DNA of 64,000 nt. It comes from Salinispora mooreana (GTDB lineage Bacteria > Actinomycetota > Actinomycetes > Mycobacteriales > Micromonosporaceae). The DNA is taken from NCBI RefSeq assembly GCF_000379065.1, contig NZ_KB900614.1, positions 2,409,149 to 2,473,148 of the forward strand, read 5' to 3'. The stretch's first letter is position 1. Every line of letters begins with the position of its first letter. The notes beneath the pieces were generated by a model that ran no database searches, had not been told where the DNA came from, and worked only from the letters and a program-made list of their open reading frames with translations. A program made the translations under genes and the position numbers. Shown piece after piece: positions 26,414-35,331 of the stretch.

Positions 26414-26738
26414 AGACGACTCCCGTAGGTAAGGGGTGAACGGTACGCCTATCCTTGCGCATCCCGCCCAACCGACACCTCCGGGGCTCGCCGGAAACCG
26501 CACTGCCGACAACCGCACTGCCGGCAACCCCACCCGCAACCACTTCAGAGTGCGTCGTATCCGCGGCGTCCTCGGCTCGTTCGATCGCTTCGGCCACCTC
26601 GGCAGGGACCACAGCGGCGAGGCGCTGCCCGCGGCGGGTGACATAGGTGATTCGCCCGGCGTAGTGGGCGCGGGAGACCACATCCGCAAGGCTGTCGCGG
26701 GCGTCGGATATCGGGAGTTCGGCGGCGGGCTCACTCAT
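25761..26738 (-). CDS. Phd/YefM-type antitoxin with abnormal C-terminal run-on
   Basis: The first 65 residues (MSEPAAELPISDARDSLADV, then YVTRRGQRLAAVVPAEVAEA) match the Phd/YefM antitoxin DNA-binding domain. Normal antitoxins end near residue 85-95, but here no stop occurs until 25761, so the frame runs about 650 bases into the MFS gene out of phase. A 15-base triplicated repeat (26490-26534) lies where the C-terminus should be and may have changed the frame or removed the stop. No toxin gene is adjacent. The start is ATG 26738, right after an operator-like triple repeat. The true end is uncertain; the gene may be decaying. Confidence 0.5.
   Translation of the reverse strand: MSEPAAELPISDARDSLADVVSRAHYAGRITYVTRRGQRLAAVVPAEVAEAIERAEDAADTTHSEVVAGGVAGSAVVGSAVSGEPRRCRLGGMRKDRRTVHPLPTGVVCDYRADRAGPDPVGCGADPTANPGSAVRHPDHRWHRRHHRDRGRGAARSPDRRHRGRRPNPERHCGGCRAARHPDHPDHERARASSRAGRRLSGRRGRRGAGGARRGHPNRAAALPRQSAVRGRHRREPPSPVRRGGPRRAGASGPAARPDRLGHHHRGGGRPELRGARRRGRRRVGAAATGRPVRLQRRRLRAGRWRALRAASARPAAHRAATVGG
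26490..26534. repeat. 15-bp triplicated repeat in antitoxin C-terminal region
   Basis: Three adjoining 15-base units start at 26490, 26505 and 26520 (first unit GCCGGAAACCGCACT), with two to four differences between copies. They encode a Gly-Ser-Ala-Val pattern in the antitoxin frame. Confidence 0.75.
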
Positions 26739-26746
26739 GAGCCTTG

Positions 26747-26771
26747 CGTACAACTCGTACAAGTCGTACGG
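26747..26771. promoter_or_regulatory. Operator-like triple repeat before the antitoxin gene
   Basis: CGTACAACT, CGTACAAGT and CGTACGG follow one another at nine-base spacing, 9-33 bases before the antitoxin ATG. TTGTAC/GTACAA words are typical of YefM/Phd operators, so this is the probable autoregulatory site. Confidence 0.6.
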
Positions 26772-26850
26772 GTCAATCAGTGAGCCCGCCGATCCGCCGG
26801 CAGCGGCACAGCCGGCGGCCCTCCACCTCGTCTAGCGCACGCCGTCCGGG

Positions 26851-29082
26851 TCAGGTGGCCTTGAGAGCGGCCTGGGCGTCGGCCGGCGGGTGCCCGTCGG
26901 GCGTCTCCTCGGTCACGGGGGACGCCTCCAGGTCGACCCGGGGCATGAGCCGGTCCAACCAGCGGGGGAACCACCAGTTGGCGCGGCCGAGCAGCACCAT
27001 GATCCCCGGCACCAGGAACCCACGGACGACCACCGCGTCGAGCAGCACCGCCACGCCGAGCCCCACCCCGAACATCTTGATCAGCGGGTTGTCCTGGCCG
27101 GCGAAGCTGATGAAGACGCTGAACATGATCAACGCTGCCGCGGTGACGACGCGTCCCGCCGAGCCGAGCCCGGTCACCACCGCACGCCGGTTGTCCCGGA
27201 CCGCGTGCCACCGCTCGGCGATCGACGAGACCAGGAAGACCTCGTAGTCCATCGACAGCCCGAACAGGATCGCGAAGAGGATCAGCGGGATGTAGCTCTC
27301 GATCGGCACCGGCCCGTCCAGCCCGAGCAGCCCCGTGAGGTGCCCCTCGGCGAAGGCGAAGGTGAGGATGCCGTACGCGGCGCCCACGGAGAGCAGATTC
27401 ATCAGCGCGGCGGTCAGCGGAATCACGAAGGAGCGGAACAGGACGACCAGCAGCAGCACGCTCAGCGCGATCACCACCGCCAACACCAGCGGCAGCCGCT
27501 CCGCCACCTGATCGGTGAAGTCAATCTTCGCGGCGGTCTGGCCGCCGACGTGTAGCTGCGTACCGTCGGTTGCCAGCGGCGGCAGGATCTCCTCGCGCAA
27601 CTCGGTGACGAGGTCACCGGTGGTCGGGTCGCTGGGCGCGGTCGTCGGCACCACCTGCCAGAGCGCGCCACTGCCGTCGGTGGAGACCCGCGGCCCCTGG
27701 ACGGACTGCACGCCGGGCACGTCCGCCAGGGCGGAGCTGAGGGCGGCGGCCTGCCGCTGCACCGTGACCGGGTCGGTCTGGGCGGCGTCGCCCAGGTCGG
27801 CGACGACCAGCAGCGGCCCGTTCACGCCCGGGCCGAACGCCGACTCCAGCAGGTCGTAGCTCTGCCGGGTGGGCGTACCGACCGGGTCGTGGCCACCGTC
27901 CTGCTGGCCGAGCTCCAGGTCCGCCACCGGCGCGATGAAGACCGCCAGCACCATCAGCGAGCCGACCACTGCCAGCCACGGCCGCCGGGCCGTCCCCTCG
28001 CCGATCCGGTGCCACCAGCCCGCCTTCGGTGTCTTCTTCGAGCGACGCCGTGGCAGCGCCCCGGCGTCGAGTCGCGAGCCGACGGCCCCGAGAACGGCCG
28101 GCAGCACGCCGACCGCGGCCACCACCGACAGCCCGACCGCTACGGCGGCGGTCCACCCCAGCGCGGTCAGCAGCGGCAGCCCGGCCAGCAGCAGGCCGCC
28201 CAGGCCGACGGCGACGGTGGCGCCGGCGAAGAGCACCGCCGCGCCCGCGGTGGCCACCGCGACCCCCAACGCCCGCTCGTGTGACTGCCCCTCCTGCCGG
28301 GCCGTGCGGTACCGCACGACGATGAAGAGCGCGTAGTCGATGCCGACGCCGAGCGAGATCATGCTCGCCACCGTCGTCGCGATATCCGGGATCGCTCCTA
28401 CCTGGCTGAGCAGCCCGATGCCGGCGAGCCCGAGCACCAGCCCGACCAGCGCGGAGAGCAGGGGTAGGGCCATCGCCGCGGCCGCGCCGAGGGCCACCAG
28501 CAGGACGACGGCGGCCACGGCCAGACCGATCAACTCGCTGCGGTGCCCCGGACCGCCGGCCGCCGCCTGGGCGAGCTGACCCCCGGGGAGCACCTCCAGC
28601 CCGGCGTCCACAGCCGGGCTGGCGGCGGCCAACACGCGGTCGGCGTCCTGCTCGCTGAGGGCGGCGGATGGCACGTCGAAGTAGACCTGCGCGTACGCGG
28701 TGTGCCCGTCGGCACTGATCCGCGGCGCGGGCTGGCCGGGCTCCTGCGGGAATGGGGGCACCACCTGCGTCACCCCATCCACATCTCGCACCGCCAGCAG
28801 CGAGGCCTCGATCGCCGCCCGCCCCTCGGGCGAGGTGACCGAGGAGTCCGCGTCGTGGAATACCAGGGTGCCGTTGCCGAGCGCGGAGGCCGGGAAGACC
28901 GCATTCTGGATCTCCTGCGCGCGGCTGCTGTCGCTGCCCGGAATGGTGATGGCGTCGTCGATGCTGGTGCCCACCGTCACCCACGTGCCCACGACGGCCG
29001 CGGCCACCAGGAGCCAGCCGGTGAGCAGCTGCCAGGGCCGGCGGGCAGCCAGCCGGCCATACGAGTACAGGGCGCTACGCAA
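26851..29082 (-). CDS. MMPL/RND family transporter
   Basis: The 743-residue membrane protein has two repeats of one helix, a large external domain and five or six helices, the MMPL layout. Diagnostic stretches are MISLGVGIDYALFIVVRYR in the first half and FGLSMDYEVFLVSSI in the second, each with the charged residues of the proton relay. Substrates of such actinobacterial proteins are usually lipids or drugs; this one is unassigned. A TTG at 29082 is taken as start because GGAGG lies six bases upstream. The DUF2993 gene follows upstream at 51 bases on the same strand. Confidence 0.92.
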   Translation of the reverse strand: MRSALYSYGRLAARRPWQLLTGWLLVAAAVVGTWVTVGTSIDDAITIPGSDSSRAQEIQNAVFPASALGNGTLVFHDADSSVTSPEGRAAIEASLLAVRDVDGVTQVVPPFPQEPGQPAPRISADGHTAYAQVYFDVPSAALSEQDADRVLAAASPAVDAGLEVLPGGQLAQAAAGGPGHRSELIGLAVAAVVLLVALGAAAAMALPLLSALVGLVLGLAGIGLLSQVGAIPDIATTVASMISLGVGIDYALFIVVRYRTARQEGQSHERALGVAVATAGAAVLFAGATVAVGLGGLLLAGLPLLTALGWTAAVAVGLSVVAAVGVLPAVLGAVGSRLDAGALPRRRSKKTPKAGWWHRIGEGTARRPWLAVVGSLMVLAVFIAPVADLELGQQDGGHDPVGTPTRQSYDLLESAFGPGVNGPLLVVADLGDAAQTDPVTVQRQAAALSSALADVPGVQSVQGPRVSTDGSGALWQVVPTTAPSDPTTGDLVTELREEILPPLATDGTQLHVGGQTAAKIDFTDQVAERLPLVLAVVIALSVLLLVVLFRSFVIPLTAALMNLLSVGAAYGILTFAFAEGHLTGLLGLDGPVPIESYIPLILFAILFGLSMDYEVFLVSSIAERWHAVRDNRRAVVTGLGSAGRVVTAAALIMFSVFISFAGQDNPLIKMFGVGLGVAVLLDAVVVRGFLVPGIMVLLGRANWWFPRWLDRLMPRVDLEASPVTEETPDGHPPADAQAALKAT

Positions 29083-29132
29083 GGAAACCTCCGAAGGGAG
29101 TGGGGTGGGTCTGGGTCACTGGATCGAGGGGG

Positions 29133-29945
29133 TCACGCGCGGCAGTCGCCCGGGGCGGCGGAGGTGAGCTCGTCGGTGTCGACACTGGCGTGCAGGGTCA
29201 GGCCGTCGGGACCGGCGGCGACGCGGTCGGGCACCAGACCGCTCGGGAGGCCCGGCAGGGCGACCTGGCGCGGCTCCAGCTGCCCCGCGAGCTCCGGATC
29301 GCGTCCGGCGAGAAGCGGGGCGACCAGGTCCACCGGCAACTGTTGCCCGGCCACCTCGACCGTGGCCGGGGTGAGCACCAGCTCCTCGCCGGCCATCGCG
29401 AGGTCCATGAGCACGCGAATATCGCCGCCCAAGACCATGCCCGGCCGGACCACGGCGAGTTGGTCACCGGCGTTCTCGAACCGCTGCTGGCCCGCTTCGG
29501 TGCCGGGTAGCTGGTCGTACGGCATGGTCACCGTCGCCTCGGCCCCGGCGACGTCGACTGGCTCGTCCGAGAACGGCCGGGCGTGCACGTCGCGCAGGGA
29601 GAGCTGGAGCTGGGTGGGCCCGGCCGCGGTGTCGACGGCGCCCTGCACGGTCACGGTGCCCAGGTCCCCGGTCAGTAGCCGCGGAATGACGAGCGGGCCG
29701 GGCAGCGAGGTGGTCAGCTCGGCGCCGTCGAGGCGACAGCCGACCGCCGCGGACACCCGCCGTTCGACCGCGCCGGCGAGGAACCGGTCGGCGCCGTAGG
29801 ACAGCACCAGCGCCACCACGACCAGCACCAGAGGCAACCGCAACCGGCGGGCCGGCGAGCGATCGGTACGGCGGGACCTGGTCCGGCTCGAGGCGGAGGT
29901 CCGGCGCGGTCGGCGGGCCTTGGTCGACAGGTCAGTCCGGCTCAT
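29133..29945 (-). CDS. DUF2993 (LmeA-like) membrane-anchored protein
   Basis: A strongly basic cytoplasmic start is followed by one membrane helix (LPLVLVVVALVLSYGADRFL) and an external DUF2993 domain (VERRVSAAVGCRLDGAE to the C-terminus). In mycobacteria a DUF2993 lipoprotein, LmeA, binds phospholipid and supports lipomannan synthesis. Lying just upstream of an MMPL exporter, this protein may help in lipid handling; that link is inference. The ATG at 29945 is chosen; six codons further upstream is possible. Confidence 0.8.
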   Translation of the reverse strand: MSRTDLSTKARRPRRTSASSRTRSRRTDRSPARRLRLPLVLVVVALVLSYGADRFLAGAVERRVSAAVGCRLDGAELTTSLPGPLVIPRLLTGDLGTVTVQGAVDTAAGPTQLQLSLRDVHARPFSDEPVDVAGAEATVTMPYDQLPGTEAGQQRFENAGDQLAVVRPGMVLGGDIRVLMDLAMAGEELVLTPATVEVAGQQLPVDLVAPLLAGRDPELAGQLEPRQVALPGLPSGLVPDRVAAGPDGLTLHASVDTDELTSAAPGDCRA

Positions 29946-30131
29946 GCCCCAAGGCAAACGCACCGACCTGCCGGTCCCCTCCGGCGTACCTTCCCGTTTG
30001 CTGACGATCCGGATCGGGCGACTCGGACCCGGCCCCCACCGGGGGCGTTGCGCGGACGAGCCGTCGGGTCTTCAGCAAACCGTCAGCCGTTCGGCAGGTT
30101 CCCCGGTCCCCGCGCCGGAGATACTGACGCC

Positions 30132-30887
30132 ATGGCCGGACCCACAGGACGTTCCGCCCGGCAACCACGGCCGGGATCAACCGCCGAGCTGAGCTCGGTC
30201 TGGCGAGCCCGCGTGCTGGTGGTGGACGACGAGCCGGCGCTGGCCGAGCTGCTGCTGCGCACGTTATGGGTCGCCGGGTTCGACGCCCGATCCGCCGGCT
30301 CTCGGGCCGAGGCGCTGGCGGTCGCCGGCGAGCTGGCTCCGGAGTTGGCGATCGTGGACGTGATGCTGCCCGACGGCTCCGGCTTCGACCTGGTCCACGA
30401 CCTGCGCCGCGGGCTCCCGGAACTCGCGGTGGTCTTCCTGACCGCGAAGGACTCGCTGGAGGACCGACTCACCGGGCTGAACCTCGGCGGCGACGACTAC
30501 ATCACCAAGCCGTTCAGCGTGGCGGAGGTCGTCGCCCGGGTGAACGCGGTGCTGCGCCGCCTCGGTGGGCGACCCGCCGCGACCAACCGGCTCGCCGTCG
30601 CCGACCTGGAACTCGACGAAGACGCGCACACCGTCACCCGGGCAGGCACACCGGTCGAGCTGTCACCGACCGAGTTCCGGCTGCTGCGGCACCTGCTGGA
30701 GAACGCCGGCCGGGTCCTGTCCAAGCAGCAGATCCTCGCCCAGGTCTGGCAGTACGACTTCCCCGGCGACCCGGGGGTGGTGGAGAAGTTCGTCAGCCAG
30801 CTCCGCCGCAAAATCGACATTGTGGATCCACCGTTGCTGCACACGGTGCGGGGCTTCGGCTACGTCCTGCGGGAACCACCCGAATGA
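30132..30887 (+). CDS. OmpR-family response regulator
   Basis: The receiver domain spans about residues 24-140 (VLVVDDEPALAELLLR), with the phospho-acceptor Asp76 in IVDVMLPDGSGFD and Lys in DDYITKPFS. A winged-helix DNA-binding domain follows (VELSPTEFRLLRHLLENAGR, DPPLLHTVRGFGYVL). The protein most resembles the TcrX/PhoP-like OmpR group. It overlaps the kinase gene by four bases (ATGA), so the pair is translationally coupled. The 169-base gap upstream is shared with the divergent DUF2993 gene; MMPL/DUF2993 may be a target. Confidence 0.95.
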   Translation: MAGPTGRSARQPRPGSTAELSSVWRARVLVVDDEPALAELLLRTLWVAGFDARSAGSRAEALAVAGELAPELAIVDVMLPDGSGFDLVHDLRRGLPELAVVFLTAKDSLEDRLTGLNLGGDDYITKPFSVAEVVARVNAVLRRLGGRPAATNRLAVADLELDEDAHTVTRAGTPVELSPTEFRLLRHLLENAGRVLSKQQILAQVWQYDFPGDPGVVEKFVSQLRRKIDIVDPPLLHTVRGFGYVLREPPE

Positions 30888-32293
30888 GGCGGCCGGCCGT
30901 GCGGAGTCTCCGCGGCCGGCTGCTGGTGGGCACGGTCGCGCTACTGGTGGTCGGGCTGCTGGCCGCTGATGTCACCGCCTATCTGGCGTTGCGTCGGTTC
31001 CTCGCCGAGCGGGTCGACAACACCATCGAGCTGGTTCTCGACCGGGGCTTGGCACGTGCCCGCCTCGCCGAGCAGGTCCTGCCCAACGCCGGCATGGAAC
31101 AGCTCGTGCCCGCCAACGCCTACCTGGCCCTCTACGACGCCGAGGGCAACCTGGTGCTGGCCCGGCAGCCGCTGCAGCACGGTGGCACACGGCCGCCCGT
31201 GGTGCCACCGATCAGCGAACTGCCGGCGCATCCGGTGACCATCGGCGACGATCCGGAGACGGCGCTGCGGGTCCGCCGCGAGCTCCTTCCCCCCGAGCAG
31301 GCCCTCCCGGTGGAGATCAACGGGCAGGTCTATCCGGTGACCGGGCTGGTGGTCGGGGTGTCCCTGGCGGACAACGCGGCGACGCTGCGCCGGCTGGTCC
31401 TGATCCAGGTGGTCGCCGGGCTGCTCATCGTCGTCCTGGGGGTGGCGCTGGCCCGGCTGGTGCTCACCAACGGGCTACGACCGCTGCGCGCCGTGGCGGA
31501 CACCGCCCGGGAGATCGGCCGCGGCGACCTACGCCGACGCGTACCCGTGGGCGACCCGGGCACCGAGATCGGCAGCGTCGCCACCGCGCTCAACGAGGCA
31601 TTCGACCAGCGTGAACGCAGCGAGGCGCTGACCCGGACGTTCGTCGCCGACGCCTCACACGAGCTCCGTACGCCGCTGAGCGCGGTGCATGGCTGGGCCG
31701 ACCTCTATCTCAACGACGGAATCACCGACTGGGACGGCGTGGACGAGGCGATGCGCCGGATCCGCACCGAGAGCACGCGGATGGGTGCGCTCGTCGAGCA
31801 GCTACTCACCCTGGCCCGGCTGGACGCGCACCAACCGCTGGCACAGGACGAGGTCGACCTGGGCCGCGTCTGCGCGGACGTGCTGGACAGCCTCCGGGTG
31901 ACCGCCGCCCACCATCGACTCACCCTCGCCGTGGCGGAACGGGTGACCGTCATCGGCGACGCGACCGCGCTCCGCCAGGTGGTGCAGAACCTGGTCGGCA
32001 ACGCGGTTCGGCACACCCCACCCGGAACGGCGGTCGAGGTTCGCGTTCACCGCGCCGACGACGTCGTTCTCGTCGTTCGCGACGAGGGGCCCGGGCTCGA
32101 CGCCCAGGGGCTCACGCACGCCTTCGACCGGTTCTGGCGGGCCGACCCCGGGCGGGCCGCACCCGGCGGCACCGGACTGGGCCTGGCCATCGTCCGGGAC
32201 ATCGTCGAAGCGCACGGCGGCACCGCGACACTGGACTCGACGCCCGGGCGGGGGCTGACGGTCACCGTACGGCTGCCAGCGGCCACCGCGTGA
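30884..32293 (+). CDS. Sensor histidine kinase, partner of the adjacent regulator
   Basis: The 469-residue kinase has two membrane helices (VGTVALLVVGLLAADVTAYL near residues 14-35 and LIVVLGVALARLVLTNGL near 180) flanking an external sensor of about 130 residues. A HAMP linker follows, then the dimerisation domain with His259 in DASHELRTPLSAVHGW and an ATPase domain with N box (QNLVGNAVRHTP) and G boxes (DEGPGLD, GGTGLGLAIV). The signal sensed is unknown. The ATG at 30884 overlaps the regulator stop. Confidence 0.95.
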   Translation: MRRPAVRSLRGRLLVGTVALLVVGLLAADVTAYLALRRFLAERVDNTIELVLDRGLARARLAEQVLPNAGMEQLVPANAYLALYDAEGNLVLARQPLQHGGTRPPVVPPISELPAHPVTIGDDPETALRVRRELLPPEQALPVEINGQVYPVTGLVVGVSLADNAATLRRLVLIQVVAGLLIVVLGVALARLVLTNGLRPLRAVADTAREIGRGDLRRRVPVGDPGTEIGSVATALNEAFDQRERSEALTRTFVADASHELRTPLSAVHGWADLYLNDGITDWDGVDEAMRRIRTESTRMGALVEQLLTLARLDAHQPLAQDEVDLGRVCADVLDSLRVTAAHHRLTLAVAERVTVIGDATALRQVVQNLVGNAVRHTPPGTAVEVRVHRADDVVLVVRDEGPGLDAQGLTHAFDRFWRADPGRAAPGGTGLGLAIVRDIVEAHGGTATLDSTPGRGLTVTVRLPAATA

Positions 32294-32331
32294 TCGTCCC
32301 GGACCGACAGCAGACAGGTCGGGGAGCGTGG

Positions 32332-33303
32332 TCACACCCAGCCTCGGCGGGTGGCCTGGACCCCGGCCTGGAACCGGCTGGCCGCCTCGAGCCGTTCGGT
32401 CAGGGAGGTCATCATGCGTTGGACGCTTCGCACCGAGATCGCTAGCTTTCGGGCCGCTGACTCGTCGGTGTTGCCCGCCGCGAGCAGGCGTAACAGTTCG
32501 CGTTCTTGGGCAGTGAGGCCCTGCTCGTCCAGAGATGCCTCCTCGCCGAAGGGCGTTGCCGTGTGCCAGACCTGATCGAAGAGCGCGACCAGTCCCGCGA
32601 CAACGCCGGGACTACGCAGTTCCAGGGCGCCCCGGGCGGGGTCGTTCGGCTCGATGGGCACGAGCGCCAGTTCCCGATCGACGATCACCATGCGCATCGG
32701 CAGTGTCGGCGCGGTGCGGGACTGGCTGCCCAGACTCGCCATCCACCGGGCGTGCGTGAGGGTGGCGGGGTCGTTGCGGAAGCTGTCCTGATAGACGTTG
32801 CGGATGCGGACCCCCCGATCCAAGGCGACCTGATTGAGTGAACCCTCGGCCTCCATGGTGTCCGGCCGCTGGTCGCGGCCGGTGGTGAAGGAGAGGCACT
32901 CGCTACGGGCGTTGTGCGCGAGCTCGACCAGCCGTTCTCGAACGGCGTTGAGTCCGTCCAGGGCACGCCCCTGCGCTTCCTGCTCGCGGCCGTCGTGTGC
33001 GGCGGCGATGGCGGTGATCGCGGCCCGGGTCGCCTCGACCTGCCGCTGTCGTACCGCGACGTCCGCCTCCACCTTGGCCAGGAGCGCGATCAGCCCAGCC
33101 TGGGGCCGAACCGCGCGGGCGCTGTCACCGCCCGAATCGAGTCGGATCAACGCGAGATCGGCCAGCACGTCGAGCGCCTCCCGCACCTGATCGAGCGTGA
33201 CGCCCAGGTGGTCGGCCAGACCGGCAACGTTCAGGTCCGGCCGCTGGAGCATGGCCCGATAGACCGTCTCGTGCTGCGCCGAAAGGCCTATCAGGTCAAG
33301 CAT
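32332..33303 (-). CDS. TrmB-like/LuxR-type transcriptional regulator
   Basis: The first 65 residues form a TrmB-like winged helix (DLIGLSAQHETVYRAML, VAGLADHLGVTLDQVREAL), and the C-terminus is a LuxR-type helix-turn-helix (LTAQERELLRLLAAGNTDES, LAISVRSVQRMMTSL). Between them lies a 150-residue region typical of actinomycete regulators often found near natural-product or lanthipeptide genes. The ATG at 33303 has a perfect site GGGGAGG. No obvious biosynthetic genes are adjacent, so the target is unknown. Confidence 0.88.
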   Translation of the reverse strand: MLDLIGLSAQHETVYRAMLQRPDLNVAGLADHLGVTLDQVREALDVLADLALIRLDSGGDSARAVRPQAGLIALLAKVEADVAVRQRQVEATRAAITAIAAAHDGREQEAQGRALDGLNAVRERLVELAHNARSECLSFTTGRDQRPDTMEAEGSLNQVALDRGVRIRNVYQDSFRNDPATLTHARWMASLGSQSRTAPTLPMRMVIVDRELALVPIEPNDPARGALELRSPGVVAGLVALFDQVWHTATPFGEEASLDEQGLTAQERELLRLLAAGNTDESAARKLAISVRSVQRMMTSLTERLEAASRFQAGVQATRRGWV

Positions 33304-33648
33304 CGTTCCTCCCCGAATGAGTTCCCTCCACATTGTGCCGTTGCGCAACGTTTCGTGGTCGGCACGGGTAGTGGCGTGATCCCGCCAGGCGTTCTCACGC
33401 CAGGCCGAACCCACTGACAACGGTCGCCAACTCCGCAATGCTTTCCTCAGCCCGGCGATCGAAATTCGCGAAGCGCCCAAGGCGCACCTCACCTATTCGA
33501 CACAGCCCTATGGGGGTAATACACCAATGCCAAGCAGTGCCGTTATTTCCGATTTTGCCATAATTAATACTGTGATGCCGACCGCTGCGATCGGCCACAC
33601 AAAGACGCCGGGAGAGGGGTTCGGCTGGGGTTTCTCGAGGACCTCGGC
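33304..33648. other. Intergenic region, locally AT-rich
   Basis: 345 bases between the regulator and the small gene at 33649. The stretch 33515-33575 is unusually AT-rich for this genome and includes TTGCCATAATTAATACTGTG, which looks promoter-like. A minus-strand open frame here has no family resemblance, so I do not call a gene. Confidence 0.45.
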
Positions 33649-33903
33649 GTGAGGGTGGCACACCTACGCATCGCACCCCTCACCCCGACCACGACCATTG
33701 ACCCGTCGGCCCTCCGGGACCTTCTCCAAGCAGATACGGAGAACAGCGTGGAGCACATCCGCATCCGGGCCGGCCCGCATGGCACCGACATCCTGGCATT
33801 CGTTGACAGCGACAGCGCCGAGGTGGCCCTTGATGTTCTGCGGCGCCTAGTGCAGCAAAAGATAGCTACGTCGGTACCACTTCGTTCTTGGCGGATCGTA
33901 TAA
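33649..33903 (+). CDS. Small hypothetical protein, 84 residues
   Basis: No family is recognised. The protein begins MRVAHLRIAPLTPTTTIDPS and is a probable small alpha/beta fold with LRDLLQADTENSVEHIRIRA and SDSAEVALDVLRRLVQQ. Its last third has more A and T at third positions than the neighbours, suggesting recent arrival. The GTG at 33649 follows GAGG at eight bases. It precedes the CHAP-repeat gene by 94 bases on the same strand and might share its regulation. Confidence 0.55.
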   Translation: MRVAHLRIAPLTPTTTIDPSALRDLLQADTENSVEHIRIRAGPHGTDILAFVDSDSAEVALDVLRRLVQQKIATSVPLRSWRIV

Positions 33904-33997
33904 CGATCACACTCACTACTAGCACCAAAGACGGACACCAGCCCGAAACGGTCGATATCAACAGCACCACTACCGCCACGAAACCGAGGAGAGCTTT

Positions 33998-35294
33998 ATG
34001 AGTAGGTTCAGACTACGTCGAACACTGTTAGCACTAACTGCCGCAGCAGGAATCACCGCTGGGGCGGCCCTCGCCGCACCCGCTGCCCATGCAGCTCCCA
34101 GCCGCGATGGCATCGTCACCATCGCAGAGCGCGAATTCAACGACACCTATCGGAAATACGAAGTGGGCAACAACTGCAGCTACTACGGTGGCGAGATGTT
34201 CGGTTGGCCCGCCTGTGGAGGCAGACCCGGATGGGGCGGCGGCGGCGACTGGTACGCGTGGTGTGCCGCGTTCGCCAAGTACGTATGGCGGGAGGCTGGC
34301 GTCACCACCGGCATGTCTCAGATCGACGGATTCGCCAGGTCCTTTAAAACATACGGGGTCAACAACGGCACGTGGCATGCCCGGGGCGGCAGCTATGTCC
34401 CTAAGCCCGGCGACGCGGTCACCTTTGACTGGGGCAATGACGGTGACATCAACCACGTAGGAATCGTCAAGGCAGTGTCGGGCAGCAGCCTGTACACGAT
34501 TGAAGGGAACACCAGCGACAGGATCGCCACACACACCTACCATAACTACAACAGCAACTCCCAGATCGAAGGGTTCACCGCACCGGTCGGCGTGACCGGC
34601 GGTAGCACCCCGACCGAACCGAAGCGCTGGATCGCCGATGTTACGGGTGACGGCTACCACGACCTGGTGGCGCGGGAAGACGACGGAACGCTGATGTTGT
34701 ACTCGAACAACATCGAACGTGACAACGGCGTCCCCTACAGCACCCCCTCCTCCCGACAGATCGGCCAGGGCTGGGACGCCTTCGACACCGTCGTTAATGC
34801 CGATGTCACCGGCGACGGCTACACCGACCTCGTAGCCCGCAAACCCGACGGCACCCTCTGGCTCTACTCCAACAACATCGAACGTGACAACGGCGTCCCC
34901 TACAGCTACGCCTCCTCCCGACAAATCGGCCAAAGCTGGGACGCCTTCGACACCATCATCGGCGCCGACGTCAACCGGCGACGGCTACACCGACCTCGTA
35001 GCCCGCAAACCCGACGGCACCCTCTGGCTCTACTCCAACAACATCGAACGTGACAACGGCGTCCCCTACAGCTACGCCTCCTCCCGACAAATCGGCCAAA
35101 GCTGGGACGCCTTCGACACCATCATCGGCGCCGACGTCACCGGCGACGGCTACACCGACCTCGTAGCCCGCAAACCCGACGGCACCCTCTGGCTCTACTC
35201 CAACAACATCGTCCGTGACAACGGCGTCCCCTACAGCTACGCCTCCTCCCGACAGATCGGCCAAAGCTGGGACGTCTTCGACACCATCATCTAG
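33998..35294 (+). pseudogene. Secreted CHAP hydrolase with four 55-residue VCBS/FG-GAP-like repeats, frameshifted
   Basis: A signal peptide (LLALTAAAGITAGAALAAPAAHA) leads a CHAP-type amidase domain with Cys in WYAWCAAFAKY, His in INHVGIVKAV and an acidic/Asn region IEGNTS, expected to cut peptidoglycan or act as an endopeptidase. Four 165-base repeats follow, each coding a DVTGDGYTDLVARKPDG motif plus about 38 more residues, as in beta-propeller or carbohydrate-binding repeats. The third repeat has one extra A at 34973-34974, so the first frame leaves the repeat and ends at 35053, while the fourth repeat continues in another frame to a proper stop at 35294. Without the insertion the protein would be about 431 residues. 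It may be a real mutation, phase variation or a sequencing error. Confidence 0.8.
34634..35294 (+). repeat. Four 165-bp tandem repeats
   Basis: Units start at 34634, 34799, 34964 and 35130. The first is diverged; units 2-4 are nearly identical at DNA level. Unit 3 is 166 bases because of the single inserted A. The near-identity points to recent expansion or gene conversion. Confidence 0.9.
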
Positions 35295-35331
35295 CAGCAC
35301 CTGGCGGTGCCCGGCCTCGGCCGAAAGCGCG

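Noticed and set aside
33395-33676. Minus-strand frame with NGTAWHWCITPIGLC, resembling a peptide precursor near a LuxR-type regulator
   Set aside because: There is no ribosome site, leader or modification enzyme nearby, and it overlaps the promoter side of the regulator.
34970-34980. Programmed ribosomal frameshift in the CHAP-repeat gene
   Set aside because: There is no slippery heptamer or following pseudoknot that I could see; the extra A breaks one unit of an otherwise exact repeat, which fits mutation or read error better.
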